This document shows positions 52,895 through 64,000 of a stretch of 64,000 bases of DNA, in pieces. The DNA lies in contig JALIZF010001831.1 of NCBI GenBank assembly GCA_029948255.1, forward strand, positions 744,001-808,000, written 5' to 3'. Under the pieces are notes generated by a model. The model did no database searches and was not told the origin of the DNA. It was given only the letters and a program-made list of their open reading frames with translations. Position 1 is the stretch's first letter, and every line of letters begins with the position of its first letter. Position numbers and translations under genes: made by a program. This stretch comes from Telmatactis stephensoni. Its lineage: Eukaryota > Cnidaria > Anthozoa > Actiniaria > Isophelliidae.

Positions 52895-53690
52895 ATGAGG
52901 ACTAGCACTATTTCCACCTCTGATTCCATTAAATATCATGATGTGATGAGGTTTTGCCATGGTGACAGCCCTCTGAGGGCTTTTGAGGAAGGTCAACAAA
53001 AAGGTGGCAACTACTTCTGTGCTACAAGTGGTGTACACTGTAACATGACAGATGAATTAGACCATGCTTTAAATTGTAAGATGGAAACAAAGTCGAGGCA
53101 AGAGTTTCTTCTCAAAGGAACAATCTCTAAGCAGAACACCTTATAATTTAAAGCCAAACCCCTAAAAGAACTCAACAAAGAAAACCTTGAGAGAGAACTG
53201 GGCTCCAGAGGGTACTAAGAAGATGGAACAAAGAAAGAACTTAAAGATGTATTATCTGAAATAATGTGTGGGAAGCAGCGAGTGCCAGCCCTACTGTTTC
53301 ACAAGCCAGAAGCCTCACTCAAAAGCCTTTCTCTAGACAAATATGAAATACTTCCCTGTGAGCCACTTCATGACATAGGCCACCATATACAAAACTTCCT
53401 AACTGAAATTCCTTCCCATCTAAATAATGATGAAGCTCAACTAATCAATGAATGTGTAGAATTATGTCTTGGAAACAAGGGAAGTAAAAGAACAATTGAC
53501 TACCCTATTGCCCTGGTAAAAACAGCTGCTAAGGCTCATCAATCAAATAAAATGTTTACTAAAGCACTGTCAGCAATAGACACACTTGTAGAGATGCACA
53601 AAATTCTTTACTCTCCTGATGAAAAGAGATCTCCAGCACAAATTCTACGTTACTACAACCAAGCCTGGTATCATGCGAGGTAAGGTATTT
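52895..53690 (+). pseudogene. multi-copy invertebrate ORF family, broken
   Basis: Two ORFs (52895-53146 and 53264-53683) are in one frame, separated by stops at 53144 and near 53217. The first has a CHGDSPLRAFEEGQQKGGNY block followed by Cys/His-rich residues. The second is helical (ALLFHKPEASLKSLSLDKYE). I have the impression this is part of a large repeated protein family in cnidarian-like genomes, probably mobile-element borne. No function can be given. Confidence 0.45.
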
Positions 53691-53898
53691 TTCGAGTTAC
53701 GATTTTCGAGTTATAATTTTCGAGTGACGCGCCCGGCCACGCCCATTTTGGTGAGGTAACACCCACTTTGACATCTGTGCATAACTCGATGACAAACATC
53801 ATTGAAATCAAAGTCGAGTTACCATAACTCAAACTCAACAGAACGAAATTTCATAACTTCGAAACTTCCGTAACTCGATTCTAAAAGTTGAAAAATAC
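53685..53898. mobile_element. candidate MITE at the 3' edge of the broken ORF
   Basis: GTATTTTTCGAGTTACGA at the left and a partly complementary TAACTCGATTCTAAAAGTTGAAAAATAC-type end at the right; inner CGAGTTA repeats. Imperfect arms. Confidence 0.4.
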
Positions 53899-55918
53899 TT
53901 TTTGGAGTTACACTTTTTGGAATTGTCGTGGTTATTTTTTAAGCCCATTATTGCTCTCACTTTGATAACTTCCTCTTCATTTGTATATTGAGCTTGATAG
54001 AGTACAAACGCAACTGACTAGCGGCTCCACTCACAGCCATGCAACAATCATCCAAGCCACATCATCCCTAATCTTTTCATTCGCCTCCAAGCTGAAAAGG
54101 AAATGGGCTTGCAAAGAGATGAGCCATGAGATGAGATTAGCCAACAGCAAGCTTTTTTAAGCAAGCTGGCTAAATCTACCAACACATGCATACCAATCAG
54201 CATCATAAACAAGTACAGCAGAGAGTGGCAAGCCCATCTCCAGCAAATCAGTGACTATATTAGATGTAATATTTCAAGTCCGACAATGAGCTCATTCTCT
54301 GGCTTGGAATTACTTCTCATCCTCATTAATTATTTGGGAGTGAAAAAAGACGAGGAAAATAAATTCTACGGGAATATATTGGTTTTATCATTTGCAACGG
54401 CTACTTCATGCATGATTTCAGATTTACATAATTTTGAATACATTGTGCACTAATTATTGTTCTTCAATACCCAAACAGGGTAATTGAAACAAAAGCTATT
54501 CAAATTCTCTATTCATTTCAATCCTAATGAGCTTAGTTCATAAGATTTAAAATTATTTAATCTTCCGAAATTTCCTGTCCGAAAGTAGTGCAATGGTTTA
54601 AGGCGGCATGCATAAGGTGGAAGGTTGGGAATTCGAATCTCAAGGTGAAATTTATCATAGAGTTTTTCACTAAATTCTAAACTTAGTTAAAACTATTTCT
54701 ACTTGTTTAAAAGAATTCCAATAACTTGGACTTTGAAATTATTTGAGAAATTAAATCAGCTTGGAGTAACTGGATCAAAAATAATTCAGTACGCCTAGTA
54801 ACTTCCTTCAATTTCCAGTTACTGCATGTGGTATGAGTTACGATCAAGGATTGGCCAGATACACCTGGTGAATAATTAATGAGGATGAGAATGAAGGAGA
54901 AGATGTATGGTAGAGCAAGACCAATGGCTATGTGGAATTTTTTTCTAATGAACATGTTCTAATATTTTGCTTCATTTTAAAAATCAATTACTCGGTGAAC
55001 CAAAAATTGAATTTAAGAACCTTGCGGGAGGAAAAGCAGTAGCAACCGACCATCATGTTTTTTGGTAAACAAGTCGTGAGCAGTATCATCTCTTGAATTA
55101 TTGGTATACTTATAGAAATAAATATAGACTACAACCTTTCTGCACATACATGCAAAACCCAGAACGTTTGTAGTGTCTAGTTGTTCTTCCTCGTTGAAAA
55201 TAGAAAAGAAGAGTGTGTGGCGAGTCAATGTGAGTCAAATGAACACAGAAACGGCTTTTTAAAGCGTACTATCGTGCGTGATGTTTTTATCTCATTTATT
55301 GTCATTGCACCCCCTGGGTAGGCCCCAGGCACCCCCGGGGGTTCAAACTGTATAAAAGGAGAGCGATGGGGCACTGTTTTTCATGCAATTTCTTGCTTTT
55401 TTTTCAAGTATAGAAAAATTGTAAAAGAAAAGAAAAATATGGTGTGGGACAGCACAACAGAGCTAGGCTCCACATTAAGTGCACCCACATTAAGTGTTTC
55501 CGTGAATTGGCGCCATAACGATAAAAAAGGGCTCCTTTTATCAATTTTCTTCAAAAACTGCATAACATTGCAATCTAACTAATACCCCTAATCTCTTCTT
55601 CCTTGATTGTTTCTTGTTCACATTGTTCTCCTCGTTTTCCTCTTCTACTATTTGCTACACCTTATCCACTAAAATATCTCTTTTTTTTTTGTATACTGAA
55701 AGCTTAAAAAAAAAGTTGTCAAAAAAATATGTTCATTGTCCAAAATTGTAATAAAAAAAAAGAAATTATTGTAAAAAAAAAGAAATTTTCTGTGTTATAT
55801 ATGTAAACAAAATTTATTGTAAAAATCTATAGTGTTAAAATGTAAAAATTTATTTGTGTGAAATAAACATAAAAAAAACAAAAAAAAACAAGAAGAAAAA
55901 AACAACAACAACGATTCG
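53899..55918. other. no gene recognised; small signals only
   Basis: Holds a tRNA-like fragment near 54585-54650 (TAGTGCAATGG and GAATTCGAATCTC boxes, weak) and A-rich low-complexity sequence at 55680-55920. Confidence 0.4.
55351..55358 (+). promoter_or_regulatory. TATA box candidate
   Basis: TATAAAAG after a GC-rich block with a CCCCCGGGGG palindrome. A transcription start about 30 bp downstream would lie near 55385. The nearest coding relic begins at 55919. Confidence 0.4.
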
Positions 55919-57776
55919 ATATCTCGTTGCTTTCGTACATGTTAGAAATTCGCGAAAAGCACACGAACGATGTCAAAGCGGCAAAAGAGAGACTGATTCA
56001 CAATTTACGAGAAATTCTGAAACTCGTCAGACCTGAATACGAGGGACAAGACGAAAATTGCAGTTTGATTTTTTCGTCTGGACAGTGAAGATTTGGATTC
56101 CCCCATCGTGATTCCTCTAATGAGAATGCCAGAACTGACTCTGGAAAGGCTCGAGGACTGTATTTCCAAAGTGGTTCAGTCCAACAATGAGTTCATTCTC
56201 AATGGGGTGTTCAACGTTCAATTTCTGTGGCCAGAATACCACCAGACGGTTCAGGAAAGAGAACACGATCCTACACCAAACCAAAGAAACGAGATTTGGC
56301 CCATGCAAAAGGGGGACAATCTGGTCGGGGCTTACGATAGTAAGTACAAAGTTTATTTTGCACAGAATCATAGTTTAATCGGGCATGCTCAGTTGCACTT
56401 TTAGATTTTTATGGGATTTCCGATCCTATTCCAGGAGTTACTTTTCGTGCAGCTCACAAGTTCAAAGCTGAAACATCTTTTGTTGATTCCTTTATCCAGT
56501 GTCATTCTGTAAAAATAGCGTTGAGGTTAATGGAAAACATAAGCTGTTGTGATTCCGTGGAAGACCATGGTGAATTTAAATATTGGGAGGATTTTTTATT
56601 TTCAAAGAATAGGCTCCTGGTAGTAGTGAAGTCTAATCTTCACACTATGTTGGATGAAGTCCTGTATTCTCATGAGAAAGAAGCCATTGACTTGAAAGAT
56701 GTATTTGTAATTGTTCTCGAGTGGAAAGGGAAATCTTACTTACTCTACGGCAGATGTGAAGTACCTCGTGGCTTCGAAGTTTAAGATTGGTTATTGTCCT
56801 TCTTGCCGGTTGTTGTTTTCTTCAACTCATGCTATTTTAAAATTTCTCAGTGCCTCTCAAATGTCAACCAGGGGTATTTCACATTTGCCTGTGACATATC
56901 TGGGAACTAAGGGACCAAGTCAAATTAATGCGTACAGAAGGGGAAGCTGCAATTGTACAACACGCCCAATCGTCCCCTAGCTAACATATCTAGGCCTTTT
57001 ACGAGGGATTCAGCTATTTTTTTTTATAAGAAAAAATCGGTCCTTTCCAACCTTTTGATATGTGCTGCCCTTTCGCCATTGCACAAGGAATCACTGCTAT
57101 TCCATCAGAGAATGTTGAAGTGGTAGAGATGCTGAAAAAAGGTTTGAATTTGTTGTGAGAGGCCACTGAATTATTAGAAAGGGCAGGAGTGGAAAAAGGA
57201 CCTTGTGGTATTGAGCAACTCAAAAAGTTTCAAGAGGTCTTAGCAGAAGACGATATCATGTTTCATGCGATTTGTTTTCACATGGGGAGCCAAGTAGGCT
57301 TTTGCGGGGATAAAAAACTGTCTAAAGACGAAGAATCCATTCAACATGTCTATCTTTATCACCGTGATAAGCATTATGCTTGCGTTAAAAATGTTAGGGA
57401 CTTTTTTGTAAAACCTTTTTATTGCTGCTTATGTGATTCATTTAGTTGTCAACAGAAGCATTGTTGTAAGAAAACGTGTATGGATTGTAAACGGAAAATC
57501 AATCAGTGTACGATGCCTGATGAGGATAATTCTAATAATTATTGTCCATCATGTTTCGTTTGCTTTCGAAATGGTGATTGCTGTGTGAATCATGCCATGC
57601 CTATGCATCAAATACCCCAAAAGAAAAAGACTCCCAGCGTAGAAGACCCAGTATGGGAGGTTTTTGAAGAGGAGGGGGAGGAGGAGAAAAGTATGTCAAA
57701 AGAGGAAGAAGAGGAGGAGGAGGAGGAGGAATATCAGCCTCCAAGGCCAAAGCGAAAAAAGGGAGCAAAACATTAG
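55919..57776 (+). pseudogene. Polinton-type PolB, N-terminal region, broken
   Basis: A helical segment at 55919-56087, a frame change, then 56093-56404 (PELTLERLEDCISKVVQSNN block). A fragment at 56521-56784 and others follow in shifted frames. At 57189-57776 a GPCGIEQLKKFQEVL block leads into a Cys-rich zinc-binding region (about 57420-57595) and an acidic Glu-rich tail. The order matches the N-terminal region of Polinton-type B polymerases. Several stops and frameshifts. Confidence 0.6.
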
Positions 57777-58007
57777 ATTTTGACAAGCTGTATTCCACTT
57801 GCCAGCGCTTTAAGAAATGCGCTTATTGCTTCAAAAAAGTAGATTTATTATCAAGACGAAAATCGGGAGTATTTTTTTAGAACTATGTCCAGTCATAGAT
57901 GCGGGAAATTTTGTTTCAATTGCAAGACTTTAGTTTCCAAAGATCACTTGTGCTACATACAAAACTAAGTCCTCCTCAAGAGCCACCTCAGGAATGTAAG
58001 TACCTAG

Positions 58008-59216
58008 TTTTTGACATAGATTGTTTGGCCTATGAAGAAGACGGTATTCATAGGGTATCTCTGATCAAAGCACTTCACGTTTGCTTGCTTTGTGTGAAGG
58101 GTGCGGACTTTAAAACACCTTGTGCGGGCAACCTCTTTGAGAAGAGAATGCAGACGTTTGAAACTATGGGTGCTTTCATGTGGTGGCTTTTTGTGCGAAA
58201 AAAAACCTGCTAACACCATCTGTCTTGCTCATAATTTAAAGTCTTATGATGGCCAATTGGTATTGGCCTGGCTTTTGGAAAATTGGTTTTTGAAATTATT
58301 TTTTCTTTAGAATAATGTGTTGTTACTAACGAATTTAGACTTAATTCGATCGATTGATAGCTTTAGAAGTCACTGCCCAGATTGAATATATGTTTCAAGG
58401 ATACTTTGAGTTTCATCCCCAATGGCCTGAAAGAAATCCCTGAAATGTTTGGTTTGGAGGATCAAAAAGGTTTCTTTCCCCACAAGATGAACATGATGGA
58501 GAACCGTGGTTATGTTGGCCCTTTGCCCAATGTCCATTACTATCAGCCCGATTTTATGAAAACCGAGGACAGAGAAGAATTTCTCAAATGGTACAAAGAA
58601 GAAAAAAAAGCAAATGGAAGAGGAAGGAGAACAATTTCATCTACGGCAAGTCAAGGACCATTACTGTGCTCAGGATGTGATCGTTTTGACTCGAGCGATC
58701 TTGGCCTACCGAAAAGCGAGCGTCGAGAGAACAAAGATGATCCCTTCACCAAATGCATCACTCTGGCTTCCTTTGCCATGAGGGATTTTCGTCAGAATCA
58801 CATGATTCCCAATAGCATCGTTAGCTTTCCGGATCGTGGATACCACAGTGTCCAAAATAATTCAGTGAAATCCGTCAAGTGGATCTTAAAGATGTTTCAA
58901 GATCAAAAAGTGGACCGTCACAAGTTCCATAGCATTTTGCACCCAGAGGGAGAAGCTTTACTTTTTGAAAAGTGCCGAGTCAATGGCTACCAAATAGTTT
59001 TCCATCACTTTGTTTCAGTTCACCTCTGTAACGTCTCTTCTCATAGGGGGCCGCCAAAATACTCTCTCAACCAACAATAAACGAGACCTGTCAAGTAGAA
59101 CAGCATGTTGCAAAGGATCTTCCAAAGGCCGAACATGCTTTTTATTGATGCGTCTCAAGTTTACCACGTGATATAGAAACGGTATATTCTCTCTCAACTC
59201 ACACACCTTTTATACC
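58008..59216 (+). pseudogene. PolB exonuclease region, tandem copy 1
   Basis: Begins with a DID variant of the exonuclease I motif (usual D-x-E) at about 58011, then an exonuclease II motif (NLKSYDGQ) near 58239, a frame change, a KGFFPHKMN block near 58467 and downstream sequence to about 59080. A frameshift after KEEKK near 58610 scrambles the region that should contain exonuclease III, and the frame is recovered near 58740. About 1,209 bp period to copy 2. Confidence 0.65.
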
Positions 59217-60432
59217 TTTTTGACATAGAGTGCTTGGCCTATGAAGAAGACGATATTCATAGGGTCTCTCTGATCAAAGCGCTTCACGTTTGCTCGCTTT
59301 GTGTGAAGGATGTGGACTTTAAAACACCTTGTGTGGGCAACCTCTTTGAGAAGAGAATGCAGACGTCTGAAACTATGGGTGCTTTCATGGGGTGGCTTTT
59401 GTGTGAAAAAAAAGGCTAACACCATCTGTCTTGCTCATAATTTAAAGTCTTATGATGGCCAATTGGTATGGCCTGGCTTTTAGAAAATTGGTTTTTTAAA
59501 TTATTTTTTCTTTAGAATAATTTGTTGTTACAAATGAATTTAGACTTAATTCGATCGATCGATAGCTTTAGAAGTCACTGCCAAGATTGAATATATGTTT
59601 CAAGGATACTTTGAGTTTCATCCCCAATGGCCTGAAAGAAATCCCTGAAATGCTTGGTTTGGAGGATCAAAAAGGTTTCTTTCCCCACAAGATGAACACG
59701 ATGGAGAACCGTGGTTATGTTGGCCCTTTGCCTGATGTCCATTACTATCAGCCCGATTTTATGAAAACCGAGGACAGAGAAGAATTTCTCAAATGGTACA
59801 AAGAAGAAAAAAAGCGAATGGAAGAGGAAGGAGAACAATTTCATCTACGGCAAGTCGAGGACCATTACTGTGCTCAGGATGTGATCATTTTGACTCGAGC
59901 GATCTTGGCCTACCGAAAAGCGAGCGTCAAAAGAACAAAGATTGATCCCTTCACTGAATGCATCACTCTGGCTTCCTTTGCCAGGAGGGATTTTCGTCAG
60001 AATCACATGATTCCCAATAGCATTGGTAGCTTTCCGGATCGTGGATACCACAGTGTCCAAAATAATTCAGTGAAATCCGTCAAGTGGATCTTACAGATGC
60101 TTCAAGATCAAAAAGTGGACCGTCACAAGTTCCGTAGCATTTTGCACCCAGAGGGAGAAGCTTCACTTTTTGAAAAGTGCCAAGTCAGTGGCTACCAAAT
60201 CCATCACTTTGTTTCAGTTCGCCTTTGTAACGTCTCTTCTATTTGATCGTCAATAAACCATAGGGGGCCACCAAAATACTTTCTCAACCAACAATAAGCG
60301 AGACCTGTCAAGTAGAACAGCATGTTGGAAAGGATCTTCCAAAGGCCGAACATGCTTTTTATTGATGCATCTCAAGTTTACCACGTGATATAGAAACGGT
60401 ATATTCTCTCTCAACTCACACACCTTTTATAC
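59217..60432 (+). pseudogene. PolB exonuclease region, tandem copy 2
   Basis: Same order as copy 1, but with the canonical DIE exonuclease I motif near 59222 and an intact exonuclease III-like YCAQDVIIL near 59866. It still has frame changes near 59419 and a stop after about 60246. The two copies look about 95% identical by eye, so the duplication is recent compared with the decay of the gene. Confidence 0.65.
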
Positions 60433-62236
60433 AGTTCACTATGGGGTGCCTCCTTGTTCTTTTGGACGGAACAGTTCCAATTTATCCCCAAAGAAGCTGT
60501 CATCCTGGTTGTTACAAAGGATCGTAATTATCGTTACCTTCATTTACAACTCAATTTCAGAACATGAGTTTGGCATTTTTCTCATGGGGGTTCTTAGTGG
60601 AGTTGAGTACCAAAGTCGTCCTGATGCGACTTATTTTTGGAGTGCTGGAGAAGAGCAAATTGATTACCTACGAAAAATCACAACTATTCTACAATGCTGA
60701 AAAATTGCATCCTCTAATTCACATCCAGAAATATACGATGCTTCTGCACAATGCCGGCATCTTTGTTGATCATATCCTCCACTGCGTTAGTTTGAGTACT
60801 ACAGCTCCACTGAAACAAGAGTGAAGACGTAGACATGGAGCAACTTTATAGATTGGTGCAGTCTTTGGCTTATTCAATATCTCCACTCTATGGATGTCCT
60901 GAACTAAACGAAACTGCATCATATTTGAATAATAACTTGTGATGAAGATGATTCTAACATTTTATTTAGCTTCACAGAGTTGAATAATGTTCAAATCATG
61001 GGCTATGTAAAAACAAACTTAAAGATCACCACTGTAATGAGTATTAGAAATGGCTTCTTGACAAACGGTTTATTGAATTGCGTTATTTTTTCCAATGTCA
61101 CGATACTTAGTGTTATGAATATTTAAAAACGGCTTTTTGACAAATGGTTTAATATATTGTGTTACTTTGGGTGAGACGAGTATTTAAAAATGGCTTTTTG
61201 ACAAACAGTTTAATATATTGCATTACGCCCTCTGGTTTGTGGTGTTACGCTATGACGTCATTCCTGTGTGGTGTTACGCTATGACGTCATTCCTGAAACT
61301 TTTTTTTCTATTACACATATTACTACTCAAACACTTAGTAAATAAATGTAAAGACGAGCTTGCAAATATTCAAGTTAAAGTATTAAATGAAAAAACAAAA
61401 GTTGAAAGAGAGAGCTGAAAGCATGGGAGAAACATTATGTGACCATCCACAATCTCAAAACACCATCCTTAGCAGAAATGAAAGCAGACAAGGATGCTTT
61501 TGGTTTTCTCAAGAAAATTAAGTATGAAAATGCTTTGCTCAAAGAATGGAAGATTAGTTTTTGAAACATTTGAGACTTTTTTAGATTTTTTAAATTATTA
61601 TTTTCTTTACAATGTGTTGTTACGAACGAATTTAGACTTTATTTGATCGATTGATAGCTTTAGAAGTCACTGTATTTATCACTTGTAATGTGACTCTAAT
61701 TAACACTTTAGTTGCTTTAAAAACGACTATCGATCTGTGCATAGCTTTATATTTACGTGTTAAATGAGCAACTTCTTTCTTTGCTAGTTCTTTATAAGTC
61801 TTAGTGAATGCATTTGGTCCATAAACCCATGAAAAATGCCAACAAATGAGAAATCCTTTATGTAGCCTGCTCCAATGGTTTGGAAACATAAAATACTTCC
61901 AATTTTCAAAAAATGGCATTAACTAGCTCGAATCAGTTGTACACAAGCGAAGACGCCATATTTAATTACATTTTGCATCCAGGCTCCAGTTGCCATTATC
62001 TTTGCAGGGGTCAAAGTTCTGTTTGAAAGCCATGCCTTAATTATGCTGAGTGGGCCCTTGTTGTTACAACAGTTCAATTTCAGCCTTGTTGTTACAACAG
62101 TTCAATTTCGATATAGTCTATCACCCTGAAAGACCAATAGGAATGCTGATGGCTTGAGCAGATGACATTATGAAGGGTGTGAGTTATATGTAATCAGACG
62201 ACGTGAAAACCCTGATGCTCATGATAAGATGTACAT
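60433..62236. other. no gene recognised; short direct repeats
   Basis: Contains imperfect ~85-bp repeats with GGCTTTTTGACAAA (61050-61230), a 29-bp tandem duplication including TGACGTCA (61238-61295) and a 28-bp duplication CTTGTTGTTACAACAGTTCA+ (62056-62112). Small ORFs only. Confidence 0.5.
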
Positions 62237-63334
62237 TTGTCAAAGACGCATCGTATATTGTTCGACTTGATTTCCTATTTTAAGACAAACAAATTGCCTG
62301 ATGATGACACGTTAGCCAGAAAGATACTCTTACTTGAAGATTTATTCTACTTAGGCAATGATGGTTTGCTGTATCGCATAGAACACAATACTAGACATAC
62401 TTGTACTCAACCAGTGTCACAGCTGGTAATCGTGATTTGAGATTTTGTCCAATGCACATGATCATATTGCCGGTGGCCACTTAGGCACGTACAAGACATT
62501 ATCAGAAACTAAGAAAACGATATTGGTGGAAAGGAAAGTTTAAAGATACTGAACATTGGTGCAAATCTTGTGTTGAATGTTCCATGTGAAAAACACCAAA
62601 GACCAATCTCAAGGCTACCTATGTGACGTTTCTTCGTTCATAAGTGAGCATTCTCAGTGCATTGTTGAAAATGTTGAATGGTAATCAATTAAGGTATATA
62701 TCAATCTTAAATGTGAATATATTTAAAATTGTAAAAAATGTATTTTCTGTACATTTAATGTATATATTGTAAATGTGTGTGTAAATAAAAGTTCAGTTCG
62801 GTTCAGTTCAGTAGCCAGAACATTGCAAGAGAATATTCAGAAAGCACAACAAAAGAATGTACAATACGATCGGCATGCCAGTGATTGAAAATTTGTTGGA
62901 CAAAAAGTATGGTTTGTACTCCCAAAACCAAGAAAAGACTCTCAAAGAAGTTGTTACATTTCTACCATGGACCGTTTGGACTCATGGAGAAGAAATGTTC
63001 TTGTCATTTCATGGTAAGAAGTATGAGCAATAATAGAGTAAAATTCACAGTACATGTTAACAGAATGAAGCCCTTTGTAGATCCTGATGAACGAGCAATA
63101 GAACCCCCAGAAGAAGACGTGGATGAACCATATTTAGATGTTTCTGATATCCCAGATGATAGTTTTGATAACACAACAAATGAAAATAAACAGTGCAAAC
63201 AAAATATGCAAGCTAGTGATCCAGAAGAGAATGAAGAGAAAATTGTTGGTAATGCTAATGGGAAGCTGAGTAATGGAAACACAGACACTGACATTGATTT
63301 GATTTCATTGGATTTCCCACCAACAGCACAGTGA
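62237..63334 (+). pseudogene. gypsy/Ty3-like pol fragment (integrase ends)
   Basis: 62237-62440 has a LPDDDTLARKILLLEDLFYL block leading to an H2C2 zinc finger that continues in shifted frames (HIAGGHLGTYKT near 62462, CKSCVEC near 62566). 62885-63334 has the integrase C-terminal region with an HGPF motif (GPY/F type) and RVKFTVHVNRMKPFVDP, then an acidic tail. The catalytic core is missing between them and a repeat-tail sequence fills part of the gap. Confidence 0.65.
62630..62815 (+). mobile_element. candidate non-LTR/SINE tail insertion in the pol fragment
   Basis: AT-rich stretch ending in AATAAA (62784) and a short GTTCAGTTCG tandem (62791-62812). The pol frame resumes directly after it. 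The 5' limit is uncertain. Confidence 0.35.
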
Positions 63335-63361
63335 ATTAGCAATAACCCCATTCTTTTGTAG

Positions 63362-63688
63362 ATGTCAAATCAAATACCACTGAAAAATTATAAACGAGAC
63401 AGAGGAAGATTTGAGGAATACTTCAAGACAAAGTGTTACATTTGTTATGAAAGAAAACAAGAGCCATCAGTTGCTGTACCTTATTGTAACAAGAGGATCC
63501 ACAAAAATTGCCTGCAACAGACATTTGACAATGCCTACAGTCCAGGTGATTACAGGTGTCCATTTTGCCGCCAAGGATTAGCACCTTGCAATGTCGACAA
63601 GCTGTTTGAACCGGATTTTTTAAATACTGTCCAATTTATTAAGTGCACAGAACAATTCATTAATTGCACATATCCTACATGTTTTTGA
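63362..63688 (+). CDS. small RING-type zinc-finger protein
   Basis: 108 residues with CYIC at about 25, a second Cys (YC) at about 40, HKNC at about 46-49 and CPFC at about 65-68, which fits a RING/RING-H2 zinc-binding pattern as in E3 ubiquitin ligases. Starts 28 bp after the gypsy-like ORF in another frame and could be part of that element or a host exon. Confidence 0.5.
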   Translation: MSNQIPLKNYKRDRGRFEEYFKTKCYICYERKQEPSVAVPYCNKRIHKNCLQQTFDNAYSPGDYRCPFCRQGLAPCNVDKLFEPDFLNTVQFIKCTEQFINCTYPTCF

Positions 63689-64000
63689 CTTTTCTCTGAC
63701 TTAGAAATGTCTTTTTTATAGATGTTATTATTAGAAATCTGCATCTTATATCGTGAAGGAATTAATGAAAAAGTGTTTTTCATTTTTCTTCTTGAACAAA
63801 GTAATTTCTTATACTAATGCAAGATGTACACCATATATTAGGGTATTATATTATTTTTCTTTTAATGAGCTGATGAGCTGAAAATGTACATTGATATAAC
63901 CATTATGCTACACTTTACCAATTTCAATTAGTTTTTTATTAATGCATTAGTTTTAATAACTTGATGGTTTGAACTAGGCCTTAGCTGTAACTTTGCTGAC
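63689..64000. other. no gene recognised
   Basis: AT-rich; nothing supported. Confidence 0.4.

Overview
The window is invertebrate nuclear DNA dominated by mobile elements. It is AT-rich and carries GT-AG introns, tRNA-derived SINEs, palindromic MITEs, fold-back elements, a 54-bp satellite, decayed gypsy-type and Polinton-type genes, an LRR membrane-protein gene and a broken ROCO (Roc-COR) gene. The SINE and ROCO/LRR content would fit a cnidarian-like or sponge-like animal, but the taxon cannot be fixed from sequence reading alone.

Layout. 1-9.8 kb: repeats and hairpin MITEs, including a composite tRNA-like repeat present in inverted orientation near 0.4-1.7 kb and 7.0-7.7 kb, and one candidate terminal exon. 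9.97-16.4 kb: a ROCO pseudogene split by a 2.6-kb fold-back element whose arms are tandem ~30-bp repeats. 17.0-24.5 kb: the 54-bp satellite, itself split by a 2-kb element. 24.5-31.2 kb: microsatellites, a SINE, an LRR transmembrane gene, a short phase-0 exon chain with a candidate solo LTR in one intron, and a LINE-like 3' tail.

31,215-49,110 is the key region: a 17.9-kb virus-like integrated element bounded by 152-bp inverted repeats that differ at one position. It is GC-richer than its surroundings, gene-dense and has no evident introns. It carries a VLTF3-like late transcription factor, a candidate double-jelly-roll major capsid protein, an A32/FtsK-type packaging ATPase, a family-B polymerase/SF1 helicase/HNH protein split across three frames, a broken rve-type integrase, a BRO-N/VRR-NUC protein, several small membrane proteins and two paralogous candidate virion proteins. 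Nearly every gene has a TATATA-like block touching or within a few bases of its ATG. Three divergent gene pairs have start codons only 5-8 bp apart inside that block. Together with the VLTF3-like protein this suggests the element brings its own late-type transcription system, comparable in layout to poxvirus or ASFV late promoters. Structural genes are intact, while the replication and integration genes carry frame breaks.

49.1-64 kb: graveyard of other mobile elements. It holds a PolB relic with in-frame stops and a readable intron (49.4-51.6 kb), a multi-copy invertebrate ORF family (52.9-53.7 kb), a second Polinton-type PolB relic whose exonuclease region is duplicated in tandem (55.9-60.4 kb), a gypsy-like pol fragment lacking the integrase core (62.2-63.3 kb), and a small RING-type ORF (63.4-63.7 kb).
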